A DNA stretch of 45,062 bases from an uncultured delta proteobacterium (GTDB lineage Bacteria; Myxococcota_A; Polyangia; Polyangiales; Polyangiaceae): positions 1 through 45,062 of the forward strand of contig CAIVJW010000198.1 in the NCBI GenBank assembly GCA_903906315.1, read 5' to 3'. Of this stretch, positions 1-7,972 are shown piece after piece. The notes under the pieces were generated by a model. The model saw only the letters and a program-made list of their open reading frames with translations. It did no database searches and was not told where the DNA came from. A program made the translations under genes and the position numbers. How positions within the stretch are numbered: the first letter of the stretch is position 1; each line of letters starts with the position of its first letter.

Positions 1-1392
1 GACCCCGACCCCGACCGCGAGCGCAGCCCGCAGCGGGAGCGCCGCCGCGCCCGGGCGTGCGGGCGTCCCGACCGCGTCGAGCGCGTCGTCGGGCCCGGAC
101 GGCAGCCGCACGGTGCGCGGCGGTCGCCCCGGTCGCGAAGGGCGCGGCGCCGGGGAGGGCGCGCGCAGGGCGAGGGTGGGCTCCCCGTCGGGGCGATCGA
201 GCTGCACCTGCGTGCCGGTCGCCGTGACCACGACGCCCTCGGGCGCCGGGCTGGCCGCGCTCGCGCCGCGGTGGATGAGCGTTCCCTTGGCGGTGGTCGC
301 CGGCGGATCGACGTTCCCGAGCGTGCCGCCCGCGCCGACCGGCGGGGTCGCGACCACCTCCGTCGCCGCGAGCGCCGCCGCGCCGCCGCGAGCCTCGTCG
401 GGCCGCGTCGCGACGACCCTGCGGTCGGTGTCGTGGGGCGCCGCCGGCGAGGCCGGGACCGACTGCGGCGGCGTGTACGCGCGCCGCGCCGCCTGCGTCG
501 GATCCGCCGCGCCCGGATCGCCCCGCTCCTCCGCGTGGCGCCGCTCGGCGGCGCGCAGCGCGCCCGCCAGGATCGCCATCGACGCCTGGCGCGCGTCGCG
601 GTCCTTCTCCATCGCCAGCGAGACGATCTCCTCGACGTACGCCGGGCAGCCCGGCGCGACCTCGGCGAGCGGTCGCGGCGTGGCGTAGAGCTGCAGCCGG
701 GTGAGCTCTTGCGGGTCCGGCAGGCCCTCGCCGGAAGACCGCGCGAACGGGTGGCGCCCCGCGATCATCTCGTAGAGGACGATCCCGAGCGCGTAGAGGT
801 CGGCGCGCCCGTCGACCTTGTGGCCCTGGAGGTGCTCCGGGGACATGTACGCCGGCGTGCCGAGCACCCGCATGCGGTCGGTCGTCTTGAGGCCCCAGCC
901 GTGGAACTTCGCGGCCCCGAGGTCGAGCACCTTCACCGCGTGCCCGGTCGTCACGAAGACGTTCTCCGGCTTGATGTCGCGGTGGACGACGTCGCGCTCG
1001 TGCGCTGCCTGGAGCCCGTCGGCGACCTCGCGGGCGAAGAAGAGCGCGACGTGGACCGGCAGCGGCCCGGCGGCGTGCAGGAGCTCGCGCAGGGTCTTGC
1101 CCTCGAGCAGCTCCATCGCGATCCACACGATGCCCTCGGGCGTGATGTCGGCGTCGTGGACCTCCACCATGTTCGGGTGGCGGAACTGGCTCAGGAAGAT
1201 CGCCTCGCGCCGCATCCTCTCGAGGATGTCCGCCTTGCTCGCGTGCCGGAGCTGGAGGCACTTCAGCGCGACCGGGCGGCCGGTGAAGGCGTGGACGGCC
1301 TCGTAGACCTCGCCGATGCCGCCGGCGCCGAGCAGGCGCACGATCGCGTAGCGATCGCAGCGGTCTCCCGGCTTGAAATGACCCTGTTCCAT
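1..1392 (-). CDS. Ser/Thr protein kinase (PknB type), partial at the left edge
   Basis: The gene starts at an ATG (complement of 1390-1392) and stays open to base 1, giving 464 codons with no stop. Kinase motifs are intact: glycine loop GAGGIG (residues 22-27), VALK with Lys44, HRDIKPEN (137-144), DLG (157-159), SPE (184-186) and the ADLYALG helix F region. After the catalytic domain (about 1-270) comes a long Ala/Pro/Thr-rich low-complexity linker. The last visible residues (ALPLRAALAVGVGV) look like the start of a transmembrane helix, so a membrane-anchored kinase with an unseen C-terminal sensor part is likely. This is the usual layout of myxobacterial receptor kinases. An extended -10-like TGC-TACCAT lies at 1414-1419 on this strand, predicting a leader of about 15 nt. 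Substrates are unknown. Confidence 0.93.
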   Translation of the reverse strand, partial: MEQGHFKPGDRCDRYAIVRLLGAGGIGEVYEAVHAFTGRPVALKCLQLRHASKADILERMRREAIFLSQFRHPNMVEVHDADITPEGIVWIAMELLEGKTLRELLHAAGPLPVHVALFFAREVADGLQAAHERDVVHRDIKPENVFVTTGHAVKVLDLGAAKFHGWGLKTTDRMRVLGTPAYMSPEHLQGHKVDGRADLYALGIVLYEMIAGRHPFARSSGEGLPDPQELTRLQLYATPRPLAEVAPGCPAYVEEIVSLAMEKDRDARQASMAILAGALRAAERRHAEERGDPGAADPTQAARRAYTPPQSVPASPAAPHDTDRRVVATRPDEARGGAAALAATEVVATPPVGAGGTLGNVDPPATTAKGTLIHRGASAASPAPEGVVVTATGTQVQLDRPDGEPTLALRAPSPAPRPSRPGRPPRTVRLPSGPDDALDAVGTPARPGAAALPLRAALAVGVGV

Positions 1393-1490
1393 GGCTGATC
1401 CGACTCGGATCGCATGGTAGCAAAGCTCGTCGGTGACCCCGAAATGAACGGCTTTTTGGGCGCGGTCTCGTCGGCGGTCGTGGGGCGCGT

Positions 1491-2384
1491 TCAGCCCGCG
1501 CGGCGGGCGATCGCGAGCCGCTCCCAGACGTGCATGCGCCCGTGCCGGCCGGGCCAGTGCCGGGGCGCCCACTCGGCGGCGCTCTCGTCGGACTCGACGG
1601 TCAGCCCTTCGCGGCCGAGGGCGATCGCGACCTCGTGCGGGCGCATCAGGCCGAGCAACGGCTCGCCGATGGCCCGCGCGATCGCGCGGCCGACCGGCAG
1701 GAGCCACGGCGCGAGGGGCGGGTCCGGCGGCGCGTAGGTGAGGGCGACCCGGCTGCCCGGGGCGGCGACGGCGCCGACCGCGCGCAGCGTCTCGCGAATG
1801 GCCTCGGGCGTGAGGTACATCGTCACGCCCTCCCAGAGGAAGAACGCAGGCGCGTCGACGGCGAACCCTGCCGCGCGCAGCACGTCGTCGACGCGATCGC
1901 GCTCGAAGTCCATCGCGATCGAGGCGACCCGGCGCGCCACGGGCTCGAAGGGGCGCCCGGCGGCGCGCGCGGCCGCGTCGAAGCGCGCGCCGCGGAAGCG
2001 TGCCATCGCCGGGTGGTCGACCTCGAACACGTCGACGTCGGCGAGCGCGTCGATCCGGTAGGCGCGGCAGTCGAGCCCGGCGCCGAGCAGCACGAGCTGC
2101 CGCGTGCCGGCGCCGACGGCGGCCTCGATCGCGTCGTCGATCGCGCGCGTCCGCAGCTCGACGTCGTAGCTGAGCCCGGCCGTGACCGCCCCGATCGCGC
2201 GGTGTACGGCGGGCCCGAGGAAGCGCGCGCCGGCGAGCGCCCGCACCGGGATCGCGAGGTGCGCCGGGAGGATCGCGCGCGCCAGCGGATCGCGCGCCAG
2301 CCGCAGCGGCTCGTCGAGCTCGGTGTACATCGCGCGCACCGCGGCCACGAGGGTCGCCGTCAGGCTCGGTCCGTCCTCGCGCAT
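1491..2384 (-). CDS. SAM-dependent methyltransferase, leucine carboxyl methyltransferase (LCMT/PPM1) family
   Basis: A 297-residue class I methyltransferase. The N-terminal stretch with the YDVELRTRAIDDAI motif, the SAM-binding LVLLGAGLDCRAYR (about 96-109) and the acidic EVDHP that follows are the signature of the LCMT-like family (Pfam LCM, TIGR00027 type), common in actinobacteria and myxobacteria. The later FFLWEGVTMYL (about 180-190) also fits that family. The bacterial substrates are generally unknown; the family has been linked to O-methylation of small molecules and of protein C-termini, so no substrate is assigned. The start is the only good ATG, and a TGG-TAGTCT element ends 6 nt before it, suggesting a leaderless transcript. 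It lies upstream of the kinase on the same strand with a 98 nt gap and no evident link. Confidence 0.88.
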   Translation of the reverse strand: MREDGPSLTATLVAAVRAMYTELDEPLRLARDPLARAILPAHLAIPVRALAGARFLGPAVHRAIGAVTAGLSYDVELRTRAIDDAIEAAVGAGTRQLVLLGAGLDCRAYRIDALADVDVFEVDHPAMARFRGARFDAAARAAGRPFEPVARRVASIAMDFERDRVDDVLRAAGFAVDAPAFFLWEGVTMYLTPEAIRETLRAVGAVAAPGSRVALTYAPPDPPLAPWLLPVGRAIARAIGEPLLGLMRPHEVAIALGREGLTVESDESAAEWAPRHWPGRHGRMHVWERLAIARRAG

Positions 2385-2390
2385 CGCGCG

Positions 2391-2396
2391 AGACTA
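2391..2396 (-). promoter_or_regulatory. -10-like element TAGTCT of the methyltransferase gene
   Basis: The minus strand reads TGG-TAGTCT followed by only 6 nt (CGCGCG) before the ATG at 2384. The TG one base upstream makes it an extended -10. With a usual 6-8 nt distance to the transcription start, the first transcribed base would be the A of the start codon. No -35 match is evident. Confidence 0.45.
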
Positions 2397-2461
2397 CCAA
2401 GCCGTGGACGCAGAGGGCGGCGTTCGGGAGGTGCTCGCGATCGCCCCGCGCGGGCGGCGCT

Positions 2462-3607
2462 TCAGCTCGGCGAGCGGAAGAGCGCGATCACGGCCGCGTA
2501 GAGGTGCACGCGCGCCGCGCCGTCCGATCCGGGCGCGATCTCGAACGACGACGCCATCCCCGCGATCGGCAGGCCGGCGAAGCGCTGCCGCAGGATGCGC
2601 GACTCGACGTTCGGCGCCCCGTACAGGCCCTGGCCGCGCCCCGCGCACGTGAAGCAGAGCGCGAAGCGCGGAGCCGACCCGCGCGCGTCCTCGGCCACGC
2701 CCCGCGCCGTCGCCTCGAGATCGGCCCGCGCCCGGGCGGGGTCCCGCACCGCGAACGCGATGCGCGTCCCGACGGCCACGCCCTCGCCGACGAGGATGGC
2801 GCGGCGCTCGGGGTCGATGCCCCGGATCGCGCGAAGCACGAACCGCCCGCCGTCGCCGTCGGCCAGCGCGGCCAGCACGAGCGAAGCGGCCGGCGTGTTC
2901 GGCCCGACCGCGTCGGCGCTCCGCGAGAGCACCTCGAGCGCGGGCTTGCCCCCGATCCGCAGGATGGCCGCGCCTTCGACCGCGTCGACCGGCGCGGGCT
3001 CGCAGAGGAGCCGTCCCGCGATCGACGAGGCCACGATCGGCGCGGCGACCTTGCGCGTCGCCAGCCCGACGTACGGCCCGCCGACGAGCTCCCCCTCCGC
3101 GGTCACGGCGACGGCCGCCGGGCCCGCCGTGCCGCCGCCGAAGATCGTCAGCCCGCGCGCCGTCGCGAGCTCGGCCTCGAGCGCGGCCGGCTTCGCCGCG
3201 TCGGGGCGCGGGAAGATCGCCACGCTCGAGGCGCCGCCCTCACGCGCGGCCGCGAGGGCGGCCCCGAGCGTCGCCCCCGAGGCCGTCCCGGGCGGAGCGG
3301 TCTCGCGATCACCCGGCACGATCACCAGCGTCGACGCGCCGCCCGACCACAGCACCCCCGCGATCGCCGCGACGCCCTCGTGCTCGCCGGCCTCCGTGAT
3401 CACGCCGGCGGCCGGCACGACCACGAGGGGCACGGATCGCCACGCGAGGTGGGCGATTCGGGCGATTTCCTCCGCCCGCGTCGCGAGCGATCCGCTCGCG
3501 AACACGACCCCGCCCGTGGGCGATCCCACCGCAGCGCGCGCCCCGGCGAGCGCGCGGGACAGGGCTGCCGCGTCCTCCGCCGCGACCGAGAAGGTTCGGG
3601 CCGTCAC
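2462..3607 (-). CDS. FIST (N and C) domain protein
   Basis: A 381-residue soluble protein. The N-terminal half (about 30-220) has the alternating hydrophobic pattern of the FIST_N domain. The C-terminal part carries the typical FIST_C ending: FALCFTCAGRGQGLYG (about 318-333), then NVESRILRQRF and GLPIAGMASSFEIAP close to the C-terminus. FIST is a predicted intracellular small-ligand-binding sensory domain, proposed to bind amino acids, and is often joined to signalling modules. Here it stands alone, divergently transcribed from a PP2C phosphatase with 70 nt between their start codons, which hints at shared regulation. The start is GTG at 3607, 8 nt after a TAGAAT hexamer; no Shine-Dalgarno sequence is visible. 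The ligand is not predictable. Confidence 0.85.
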   Translation of the reverse strand: MTARTFSVAAEDAAALSRALAGARAAVGSPTGGVVFASGSLATRAEEIARIAHLAWRSVPLVVVPAAGVITEAGEHEGVAAIAGVLWSGGASTLVIVPGDRETAPPGTASGATLGAALAAAREGGASSVAIFPRPDAAKPAALEAELATARGLTIFGGGTAGPAAVAVTAEGELVGGPYVGLATRKVAAPIVASSIAGRLLCEPAPVDAVEGAAILRIGGKPALEVLSRSADAVGPNTPAASLVLAALADGDGGRFVLRAIRGIDPERRAILVGEGVAVGTRIAFAVRDPARARADLEATARGVAEDARGSAPRFALCFTCAGRGQGLYGAPNVESRILRQRFAGLPIAGMASSFEIAPGSDGAARVHLYAAVIALFRSPS

Positions 3608-3615
3608 AGGCAGTG

Positions 3616-3621
3616 ATTCTA
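3616..3621 (-). promoter_or_regulatory. -10-like element TAGAAT of the FIST gene
   Basis: TAGAAT (5 of 6 to TATAAT) lies on the minus strand with 8 nt before the GTG at 3607. It sits in the 70 nt divergent region shared with the PP2C gene, whose own candidate -10 (TATCGT, 3663-3668) is on the plus strand 9 nt before its GTG. Both transcripts would then be leaderless or nearly so. Confidence 0.5.
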
Positions 3622-3677
3622 TCCGATACCCCTCGTGCTCGACAGAGCGACCGGTCGGGGCCTATCGTGAAAGCACC

Positions 3678-4511
3678 GTGGTTCGTTCCCGACCCTCCAC
3701 TCCCAATCTGTCGCTCGCCGACCTCGGTGGGGACGCCTCGGCGCGTTCCCGCCGCACCATCCGATCGTTCGCGCGAAGCGATGTCGGCCTGCACCGGCAG
3801 GGCAACGAGGACGCGTTCTTCCACGACGACGGTCTTCGCCTGTACGTCGTCGCCGACGGCATGGGAGGCCACGCCGCCGGAGAGGTCGCCAGCGCCGAGG
3901 CGGTCGAGACCGTCTACGGCATGGTCAAGCGCGGCCTCGCCGCGATCGGCGACCCGGATGAGCTGCCGCTCACGGAGGCCCGGGCCCGCGCCGCGTGCCG
4001 CGTGATCGAGGGCGCCATCCAGGCGGCCACGTACATGCTCTTCGCCATCGCCGAGCTCGACCACGACAAGAGCGGCATGGGCACGACGATCAGCGCCGCG
4101 CTCGTCGTCGGCGACTCGCTCGTCACCGGGCAGGTCGGCGACAGCCGCATCTACCAGATCCGAGGCGATCAGGCCGTGCAGGTGACCGAGGACCACACCC
4201 TCATCGCCTGGCAGCTCAAGCAGGGGCTCATCTCCGAGGAGGAGGCGAAGGTCTCCCCCCACCGCAACGTGATCACGCGCGCCGTCGGCAACCGCGACTA
4301 CGTCGAGGTCGACACCTCCGTGCTCGCCCTCGAGCCGGGCGACCGCGTGCTGCTCTGCTCGGACGGGCTGCACGGCTACTTCGACGACCCGAGCGAGATC
4401 GCCGAGGTCGCCTCCCTCGGCGGCGACAGCGCCGTCGACCGCTTCATCGAGCTCGCGAACGCCCGCGGCGGCCGTGACAACATCACGGCCATCCTGGTGG
4501 AAGTGAGCTGA
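3678..4511 (+). CDS. PP2C-family (PPM) protein Ser/Thr phosphatase
   Basis: A 277-residue stand-alone PPM phosphatase. The metal-binding motifs are complete: RQGNED (40-45), ADGMGGHAAGE (59-69), GMGTT, VGDSRIY, the SDG with Asp229, and GGRDN with Asp267, so it should be an active Mn/Mg-dependent phosphatase of the PstP/Stp type. The flap-region stretch TEDHTLIAWQLKQGLISEEEA is also typical. The open frame extends far upstream over the FIST gene, but the GTG at 3678 is the first start that leaves the divergent promoter region free and gives a family-length protein; no ATG is available in frame. It probably opposes Ser/Thr kinases such as the one at the left edge, though no direct linkage to a kinase is seen. 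Confidence 0.92.
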   Translation: MVRSRPSTPNLSLADLGGDASARSRRTIRSFARSDVGLHRQGNEDAFFHDDGLRLYVVADGMGGHAAGEVASAEAVETVYGMVKRGLAAIGDPDELPLTEARARAACRVIEGAIQAATYMLFAIAELDHDKSGMGTTISAALVVGDSLVTGQVGDSRIYQIRGDQAVQVTEDHTLIAWQLKQGLISEEEAKVSPHRNVITRAVGNRDYVEVDTSVLALEPGDRVLLCSDGLHGYFDDPSEIAEVASLGGDSAVDRFIELANARGGRDNITAILVEVS

Positions 4512-4812
4512 GCTCTCCGACTTCGCGCCGAGAAGTTGACGGGCTCGGAGCGGGTTGATACGGGACGAGGCGTCGCCCCCTTCTGTTTCGGGGGCTCCGG
4601 ACGCGCGGCGCGTGTCGCAAATGACACGCAGCGTGCGTCGGTCGCGTCGCCCCGTCTCGCCTCGCTGTCCCGCGCCCGCTTCGACGTGGCCCTTCAAGGG
4701 CCGCGTTCCCCGCGAGTCGCAGCGTCGCTTTCGGAACGGCGTGGCAAGCCCGCCGTGCGGGCTTGGTTCGGTCGTTGCTACTCCCGGTCGACGGGGGTGG
4801 CGGAGGAGCAGC
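4512..4812 (+). other. Intergenic region between the PP2C and ddl genes, rich in hairpins
   Basis: No convincing ORF. Inverted repeats: GCCCCC (4575-4580) with GGGGGC (4590-4595); CGTGTC (4611-4616) with GACACG (4623-4628); GGCCC/GGGCC around TTCAA (4688-4702); and a perfect 9-bp stem at 4745-4765. A TGC-TACTCC -10-like element at 4779-4784 would start ddl transcription near 4791, leaving a leader of about 22 nt with GGAGGAG. On that reading the hairpins belong to the 3' end of the PP2C transcript or act as operators, not to the ddl leader. Confidence 0.5.
4745..4765 (+). terminator. Perfect 9-bp hairpin upstream of ddl
   Basis: CAAGCCCGC (4745-4753), loop CGT, GCGGGCTTG (4757-4765). The right arm is followed by GTTCGGTCGTT, a weak T-containing tail. 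It is a candidate terminator for the PP2C gene. Because it also covers the -35 area of the proposed ddl promoter, an operator is an alternative. Confidence 0.4.
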
Positions 4813-5844
4813 ATGAAGCAGCCGCAGGTGCGACGTCGCGTTGGGGTCATCATGGGTGGCTCGTCGGGCGAGCGAGAGGTCTCGCTTCGATCCGGCTCGG
4901 CGATGGCCGACGCGCTCGAGGCCCGCGGCCACGAGGTCGTGCGCATGGCGCTCGGCGAGGACTTCGGCGCCGAGCTCGCGTCGATGGTCACGCGGTCGCG
5001 CATCGACGTCGCGATGCTCGCCCTCCACGGACGCCTCGGCGAGGACGGCTGCGTACAAGGCCTGCTCGAGCTCGCCGGCATCCCGTACACCGGGTCGAGC
5101 GTCCTCGCGAGCGCGCTCGCGATGGACAAGCTCAAGGCGAAGGAGCTCTTCCGCCTGCACAACGTCCCGACTCCGCCGTACTACACGGTCGAGGCGTCCG
5201 CGGACCTCGCCGACCTCGAGGCCATGCACGGCTCGTTCGGCTTCCCGGTCGTCGTCAAGCCGCGCGGCGAGGGCTCGAGCCTCGGCGTGAGCAAGGCGAC
5301 GAACATGGCGGAGCTCGCGAGGGCCATCGAGGTCGCCCTCGACCTCGACGACACCGCGATCGTCGAGCGCTTCGTCGCCGGCACCGAGGTCAACGTCGGC
5401 ATCCTCGACGGCCAGGTCCTCGGCGCGATCGAGATCGTCCCGAAGCACGGCATGTACGACTACGAGGCGAAGTACACCCCCGGCATGACCGAGTACTTCA
5501 TGCCCGCTCGCCTCTCGCCGACCCGCTACCGCGGCGTGCTCAACCTCGCCGAGCGCGCGGCCCGATCGCTCGCCGTGAGCGGCGCCTGCCGCGTCGACCT
5601 GCTCGTGACGAGCGGCGAGAACGAGTACGTGCTCGAGGTCAACACGCTGCCCGGCATGACGCAGACGAGCCTCCTGCCGAAGATCGCCGCCTCCGCCGGC
5701 TACTCCTTCTCGGACCTCTGCGAGGCGATCCTCGATCGCGCGCGCCTCCACACGCCGGCCCGTCGCAAGGCCGCCGAGCGCGCGCCCGGATCGTTCCGAA
5801 CCGACGTCGTCGCGCCTCTCCGCCTCGTGAAGTCGGCCGGCTGA
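4813..5844 (+). CDS. ddl: D-alanine--D-alanine ligase
   Basis: A 343-residue ATP-grasp ligase that makes the D-Ala-D-Ala dipeptide for peptidoglycan precursors in the cytoplasm. Family motifs: GGSSGEREVS near the N-terminus, HGRLGEDGCVQGLLE (about 65-79), GIPYTGSSVLASALAMDK, VVKPRGEGSSLGVSK (ATP-grasp lysine region), EVNVGILDG, and the metal-binding/catalytic ending EVNTLPGMTQTS. The start is ATG 4813, chosen because GGAGGAG lies 5-10 nt upstream and the N-terminus RRRVGVIMGGSSGE then matches family length; the open frame extends further but without support. There are no division or Mur genes nearby, so it stands as a separate unit. Confidence 0.96.
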   Translation: MKQPQVRRRVGVIMGGSSGEREVSLRSGSAMADALEARGHEVVRMALGEDFGAELASMVTRSRIDVAMLALHGRLGEDGCVQGLLELAGIPYTGSSVLASALAMDKLKAKELFRLHNVPTPPYYTVEASADLADLEAMHGSFGFPVVVKPRGEGSSLGVSKATNMAELARAIEVALDLDDTAIVERFVAGTEVNVGILDGQVLGAIEIVPKHGMYDYEAKYTPGMTEYFMPARLSPTRYRGVLNLAERAARSLAVSGACRVDLLVTSGENEYVLEVNTLPGMTQTSLLPKIAASAGYSFSDLCEAILDRARLHTPARRKAAERAPGSFRTDVVAPLRLVKSAG

Positions 5845-5886
5845 CCGCCGCGTCCGCTTCGGCGTCATAGCGAAGCGGGCGGTCAG
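5841..5886 (+). terminator. Long bulged hairpin at the end of ddl
   Basis: CTGACCGC (5841-5848), 5-nt bulge, CCGCTTCG (5854-5861), 9-nt loop, CGAAGCGG (5871-5878), GCGGTCAG (5879-5886). Sixteen base pairs in total; the left arm includes the ddl stop codon. There is no T-tract, so it is an intrinsic-like or Rho-assisted terminator candidate. Confidence 0.5.
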
Positions 5887-6062
5887 CCCGGCGAGGTGCG
5901 CGTCCTCTTCGAGATCACCCCGACCGGCGTCCGGGCACGGTGCTGGTCCGGGCCGCGCAGGCGGGGGGGCCGGGGGCGCACCTTGCTTGTCAAACCCGGC
6001 GCTTCGTGACAGGACGGCTCCGCCGGGCGAGCGAACCTTCCTCGCCCAGGCAGAGCGCAACG

Positions 6063-7853
6063 ATGCCCCGAAGAAGCTCGAGCGGCGAAGACCCAGCTAC
6101 CAGGAATCACGAGCTGCCCATCGCGGTCGCGATGCGACGCACGCTCCGCGCCGGCTACGACGGCAAGGCGTTCCGGGCGGACCTCATGTCCGGCGTCGTG
6201 GTGGGGATCGTCGCCCTGCCGCTCTCGATGGCGCTGGCCATCGCGACGGGCGTGCCGCCCCAGCACGGCCTCTACACGGCCATCGTCGCCGGCGCGATCG
6301 TCGCTCTGCTCGGCGGGTCGAAGTACCAGGTCACGGGGCCCACGGCGGCGTTCATCGTCATCCTGGCCCCGATCGTGTCGAAGCACGGCCTCTCGGGCCT
6401 GCTCGTCGCGGGGCTGATGGCGGGCGTGATCCTGATCGCGATGGGCGTCGCCCGCCTCGGGCGCCTCATCCAGTTCATCCCGCACCCCGTGACGACGGGC
6501 TTCACCGCCGGCATCGCCACGGTCATCGCGACGCTCCAGGTGAAGGACGCGTTCGCGCTGCCCGTGCCGACGATGCCGGAGCACTACGTCGAGAAGGTCG
6601 TCGCGCTGTGGGAGGCGCGCCATGGCGCCTCGATGGCCGACGCCGTCGTGGCCGCGCTCACCCTCGGGCTGCTGCTGCTCCTGCCCCGGATCATCAAGAC
6701 GGTGCCGGCGCCGCTGCTCGCGATCGGCGCCATGACCGCGGGCACCGCGCTGCTGCACCACTACGCGCCGTCCTTCTCCGTCGCGACGATCGGATCGCGC
6801 TTCCACGCCACCGTCGGCGGTCACCTCGTCGACGGCATCCCTCCGATCCCGCCCCCGCCGATGCTCCCGTGGCAGGGCGGGGCGCTCACGTTCGACCTCG
6901 TGCGCGGCCTCGTGCCCGCCGCGTTCGCGATCGCGATGCTCGGCGCGATCGAGTCGCTGCTCTCGGCCGTCATCGCCGATGGCATGACCGGCAAGCGCCA
7001 TGACTCGAACGCCGAGCTCATCGCGCTCGGCATCGGGAACGTGATCGCGCCGTTCTTCGGCGGCATCGCGGCCACCGGAGCGCTCGCGCGCACCGCGACG
7101 AACGTCCGAGCCGGGGCCCGATCGCCCATCTCCGCGGTCGTGCACTCCGCCGTCGTCCTGCTCGCGATCCTGCTGCTCGCCCCCGCCGTCGCGTTCGTGC
7201 CGATGGCCTCGCTCGCGGGGCTGCTCCTGCTCGTCGCGTGGAACATGTCCGAGGTGCGCCACTTCGCCCACGTGCTGAAGGTGGCGCCGAAGAGCGACGT
7301 GTTCGTGATGGTCACCTGCTTCCTGCTGACCGTGATCGTCGACATGGTCGCGGCCGTCAGCGTGGGCGTCGTGCTCGCGGCGCTGCTCTTCATGCGGCGA
7401 ATGGCCGAGCTCACGCGATCGCGCGTCCTGACCTCGGACAAGGGCGAGTCCGACCACGTGGTGCCCCAGGGCGTCGTGCTCTACGAGATCGCCGGGCCCC
7501 TGTTCTTCGGCGCCGCGCAGCGCGCGATGTCCGGCCTCGACACCGTCGAGCACCGCGCGCGCGTGGTCGTGCTCGACCTCGGCGCGGTCCCCGCGATCGA
7601 CGCGACGGGCCTGGTGGCGCTCGAGAGCGCCTTCGAGCGGCTGCGCTTGATGAAGAAGTTCATCATCATCGCCGGTCCGCTCCCCGAGCCGCGCAAGGTC
7701 TTCGACAAGGCCAAGCTCGAGCACCAGGAGCACATCGTCTTCGCCGACTCGATCGACCTGGCCCTGCACATGGCGCGCGATCTCATCGCGCTGAACCCGC
7801 AGTGGGCTCAAGCCCCGCTGTCGACCCCGCTGCCCGGCGCCGTCCAGCGGTAG
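6063..7853 (+). CDS. SulP (SLC26) family inorganic anion transporter with STAS domain
   Basis: A 596-residue membrane protein. The N-terminal transporter domain (about 25-440) begins with the family pattern LMSGVVVGIVALPLSMALAI and contains many hydrophobic helices, with KYQVTGPTAAFIVILAPI and GGIAATGALARTATNVRAGA as conserved SulP stretches. The cytoplasmic STAS domain (about 475-585) contains VVVLDLGAVPAIDATGLVALE, the STAS signature. SulP proteins carry sulfate, bicarbonate or related anions by symport or exchange; the substrate cannot be read from sequence and there is no adjacent carbonic anhydrase or sulfur gene. ATG 6063 is preferred to more upstream starts because the earlier residues are Arg/Ser-rich and not family-like. 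Confidence 0.93.
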   Translation: MPRRSSSGEDPATRNHELPIAVAMRRTLRAGYDGKAFRADLMSGVVVGIVALPLSMALAIATGVPPQHGLYTAIVAGAIVALLGGSKYQVTGPTAAFIVILAPIVSKHGLSGLLVAGLMAGVILIAMGVARLGRLIQFIPHPVTTGFTAGIATVIATLQVKDAFALPVPTMPEHYVEKVVALWEARHGASMADAVVAALTLGLLLLLPRIIKTVPAPLLAIGAMTAGTALLHHYAPSFSVATIGSRFHATVGGHLVDGIPPIPPPPMLPWQGGALTFDLVRGLVPAAFAIAMLGAIESLLSAVIADGMTGKRHDSNAELIALGIGNVIAPFFGGIAATGALARTATNVRAGARSPISAVVHSAVVLLAILLLAPAVAFVPMASLAGLLLLVAWNMSEVRHFAHVLKVAPKSDVFVMVTCFLLTVIVDMVAAVSVGVVLAALLFMRRMAELTRSRVLTSDKGESDHVVPQGVVLYEIAGPLFFGAAQRAMSGLDTVEHRARVVVLDLGAVPAIDATGLVALESAFERLRLMKKFIIIAGPLPEPRKVFDKAKLEHQEHIVFADSIDLALHMARDLIALNPQWAQAPLSTPLPGAVQR

Positions 7854-7908
7854 TCGTGGCCCGGCCGGGACCGGCCCCAAACCCCGCGCTCCTGCGGAGT
7901 GGCCGCCG

Positions 7909-7951
7909 CGACGGGCCGTGATCGGCCCCGGGGCCTTGGGGCGGCCCGTCG
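7909..7951 (+). terminator. Nested inverted repeat between the SulP and aroA genes
   Basis: CGACGGGCCG (7909-7918) pairs perfectly with CGGCCCGTCG (7942-7951). The 23-nt interior holds the 12-bp palindrome GGCCCCGGGGCC (7924-7935). It is a strong stem without a T-run, probably ending the SulP transcript. The right arm lies close to the -35 zone of the proposed leaderless aroA promoter, so it could also be a binding site. Confidence 0.45.
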
Positions 7952-7959
7952 ACCCATGG

Positions 7960-7965
7960 TAGAGC
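7960..7965 (+). promoter_or_regulatory. -10-like element TAGAGC of aroA
   Basis: TGG-TAGAGC, an extended -10 pattern, ends 7 nt before the GTG at 7973. A start of transcription at the usual spacing would fall on or next to the G of the start codon. No Shine-Dalgarno sequence fits between them. Confidence 0.45.
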
Positions 7966-7972
7966 GCTCCCC

